This document shows, piece after piece, positions 63,973-64,000 of a stretch of 64,000 bases of DNA. The stretch comes from Sediminibacterium sp. (GTDB lineage: Bacteria; Bacteroidota; Bacteroidia; Chitinophagales; Chitinophagaceae): positions 310,001 to 374,000 of the forward strand of contig NZ_JAHVAA010000011.1 of assembly GCF_019264485.1 (NCBI RefSeq), given 5' to 3'. Within the stretch, counting starts at the first letter, position 1. Every line of letters begins with the position of its first letter. A program made the position numbers and the translations under genes. The notes beneath the pieces are model-generated. The model saw nothing but the letters and a program-made list of their open reading frames with translations. It had not been told where the DNA came from and ran no database searches.

Positions 63973-64000
63973 CCGTTTGATATGGGTAAGATTAAAATCT

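Overview
The window reads as a piece of a Bacteroidota chromosome, most likely from the Chitinophagaceae or a near relative (inference). The reasons are: promoters of the Bacteroidota type (TTTG, a gap of about 19-22 bases, then TAnnTTTG); a type IX secretion Plug protein; a TamL-type lipoprotein; Bacteroidota-style DUF and fasciclin proteins; eukaryote-like citrate synthase and ribonucleotide reductase; and almost no Shine-Dalgarno signals. About 66 protein genes, two intact tRNA genes, one broken tRNA copy, a cobalamin riboswitch and a candidate structured RNA can be supported. There is no phage, transposase or CRISPR array.

Layout. 1-7.5 kb: the end of a cation/proton antiporter, a glycosyltransferase overlapping rsmG, tgt, an LptF/LptG permease, citrate synthase and a DUF1801 protein. 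7.5-11.5 kb: a promoter, a truncated tRNA copy and tRNA-Ala, then a cobalamin riboswitch leading nrdB and nrdA. 11.5-19.2 kb: secreted and lipoprotein genes of unknown function, an ECF sigma factor with a membrane partner, an EEP-family hydrolase, an SPFH protein and an ExbB/ExbD pair. 19.2-30.4 kb: prmC divergent from a ribD-transporter-YigZ operon, a YdcF-like protein, hydroxyacyl-CoA dehydrogenase, Mrp, a PaiB-like protein, a fasciclin protein, cytidylate kinase, a 330-base non-coding stretch with a structured RNA candidate, and a large helical protein.

30.4-36.5 kb: an ATP-grasp protein paired with a class I glutamine amidotransferase (a possible uncharacterised amide-forming pathway), an M42 peptidase, a UbiA-like membrane protein, a LuxE-like acyl-protein synthetase and tRNA-Leu. 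36.5-44.2 kb is a signalling block: a periplasmic NMT1-PAS histidine kinase with its receiver protein, a NarL-type regulator, a stand-alone receiver, and a LiaF-like/DUF4288/LytS/LytTR operon. 44.3-64 kb: a transporter, dapD, tsaC, a heptosyltransferase-like gene, CCA-adding enzyme, miaA, a FadL-like porin, proS, a DUF898-M48-truB operon, tamL and a tRNA/rRNA methyltransferase with start codons five bases apart, an ABC permease and the type IX Plug gene.

Most of the content is housekeeping. The less ordinary signals are: a palindromic repeat family whose three copies each abut a stop codon; a Tgt enzyme with all four zinc ligands replaced and an Mrp protein without its C-terminal CxxC; a B12 riboswitch on a B12-independent reductase with a hairpin ending at the start codon; promoter elements placed so that transcripts would start at or next to the AUG; the amidotransferase/ATP-grasp pair; and several unexplained strong hairpins in gene-free stretches.
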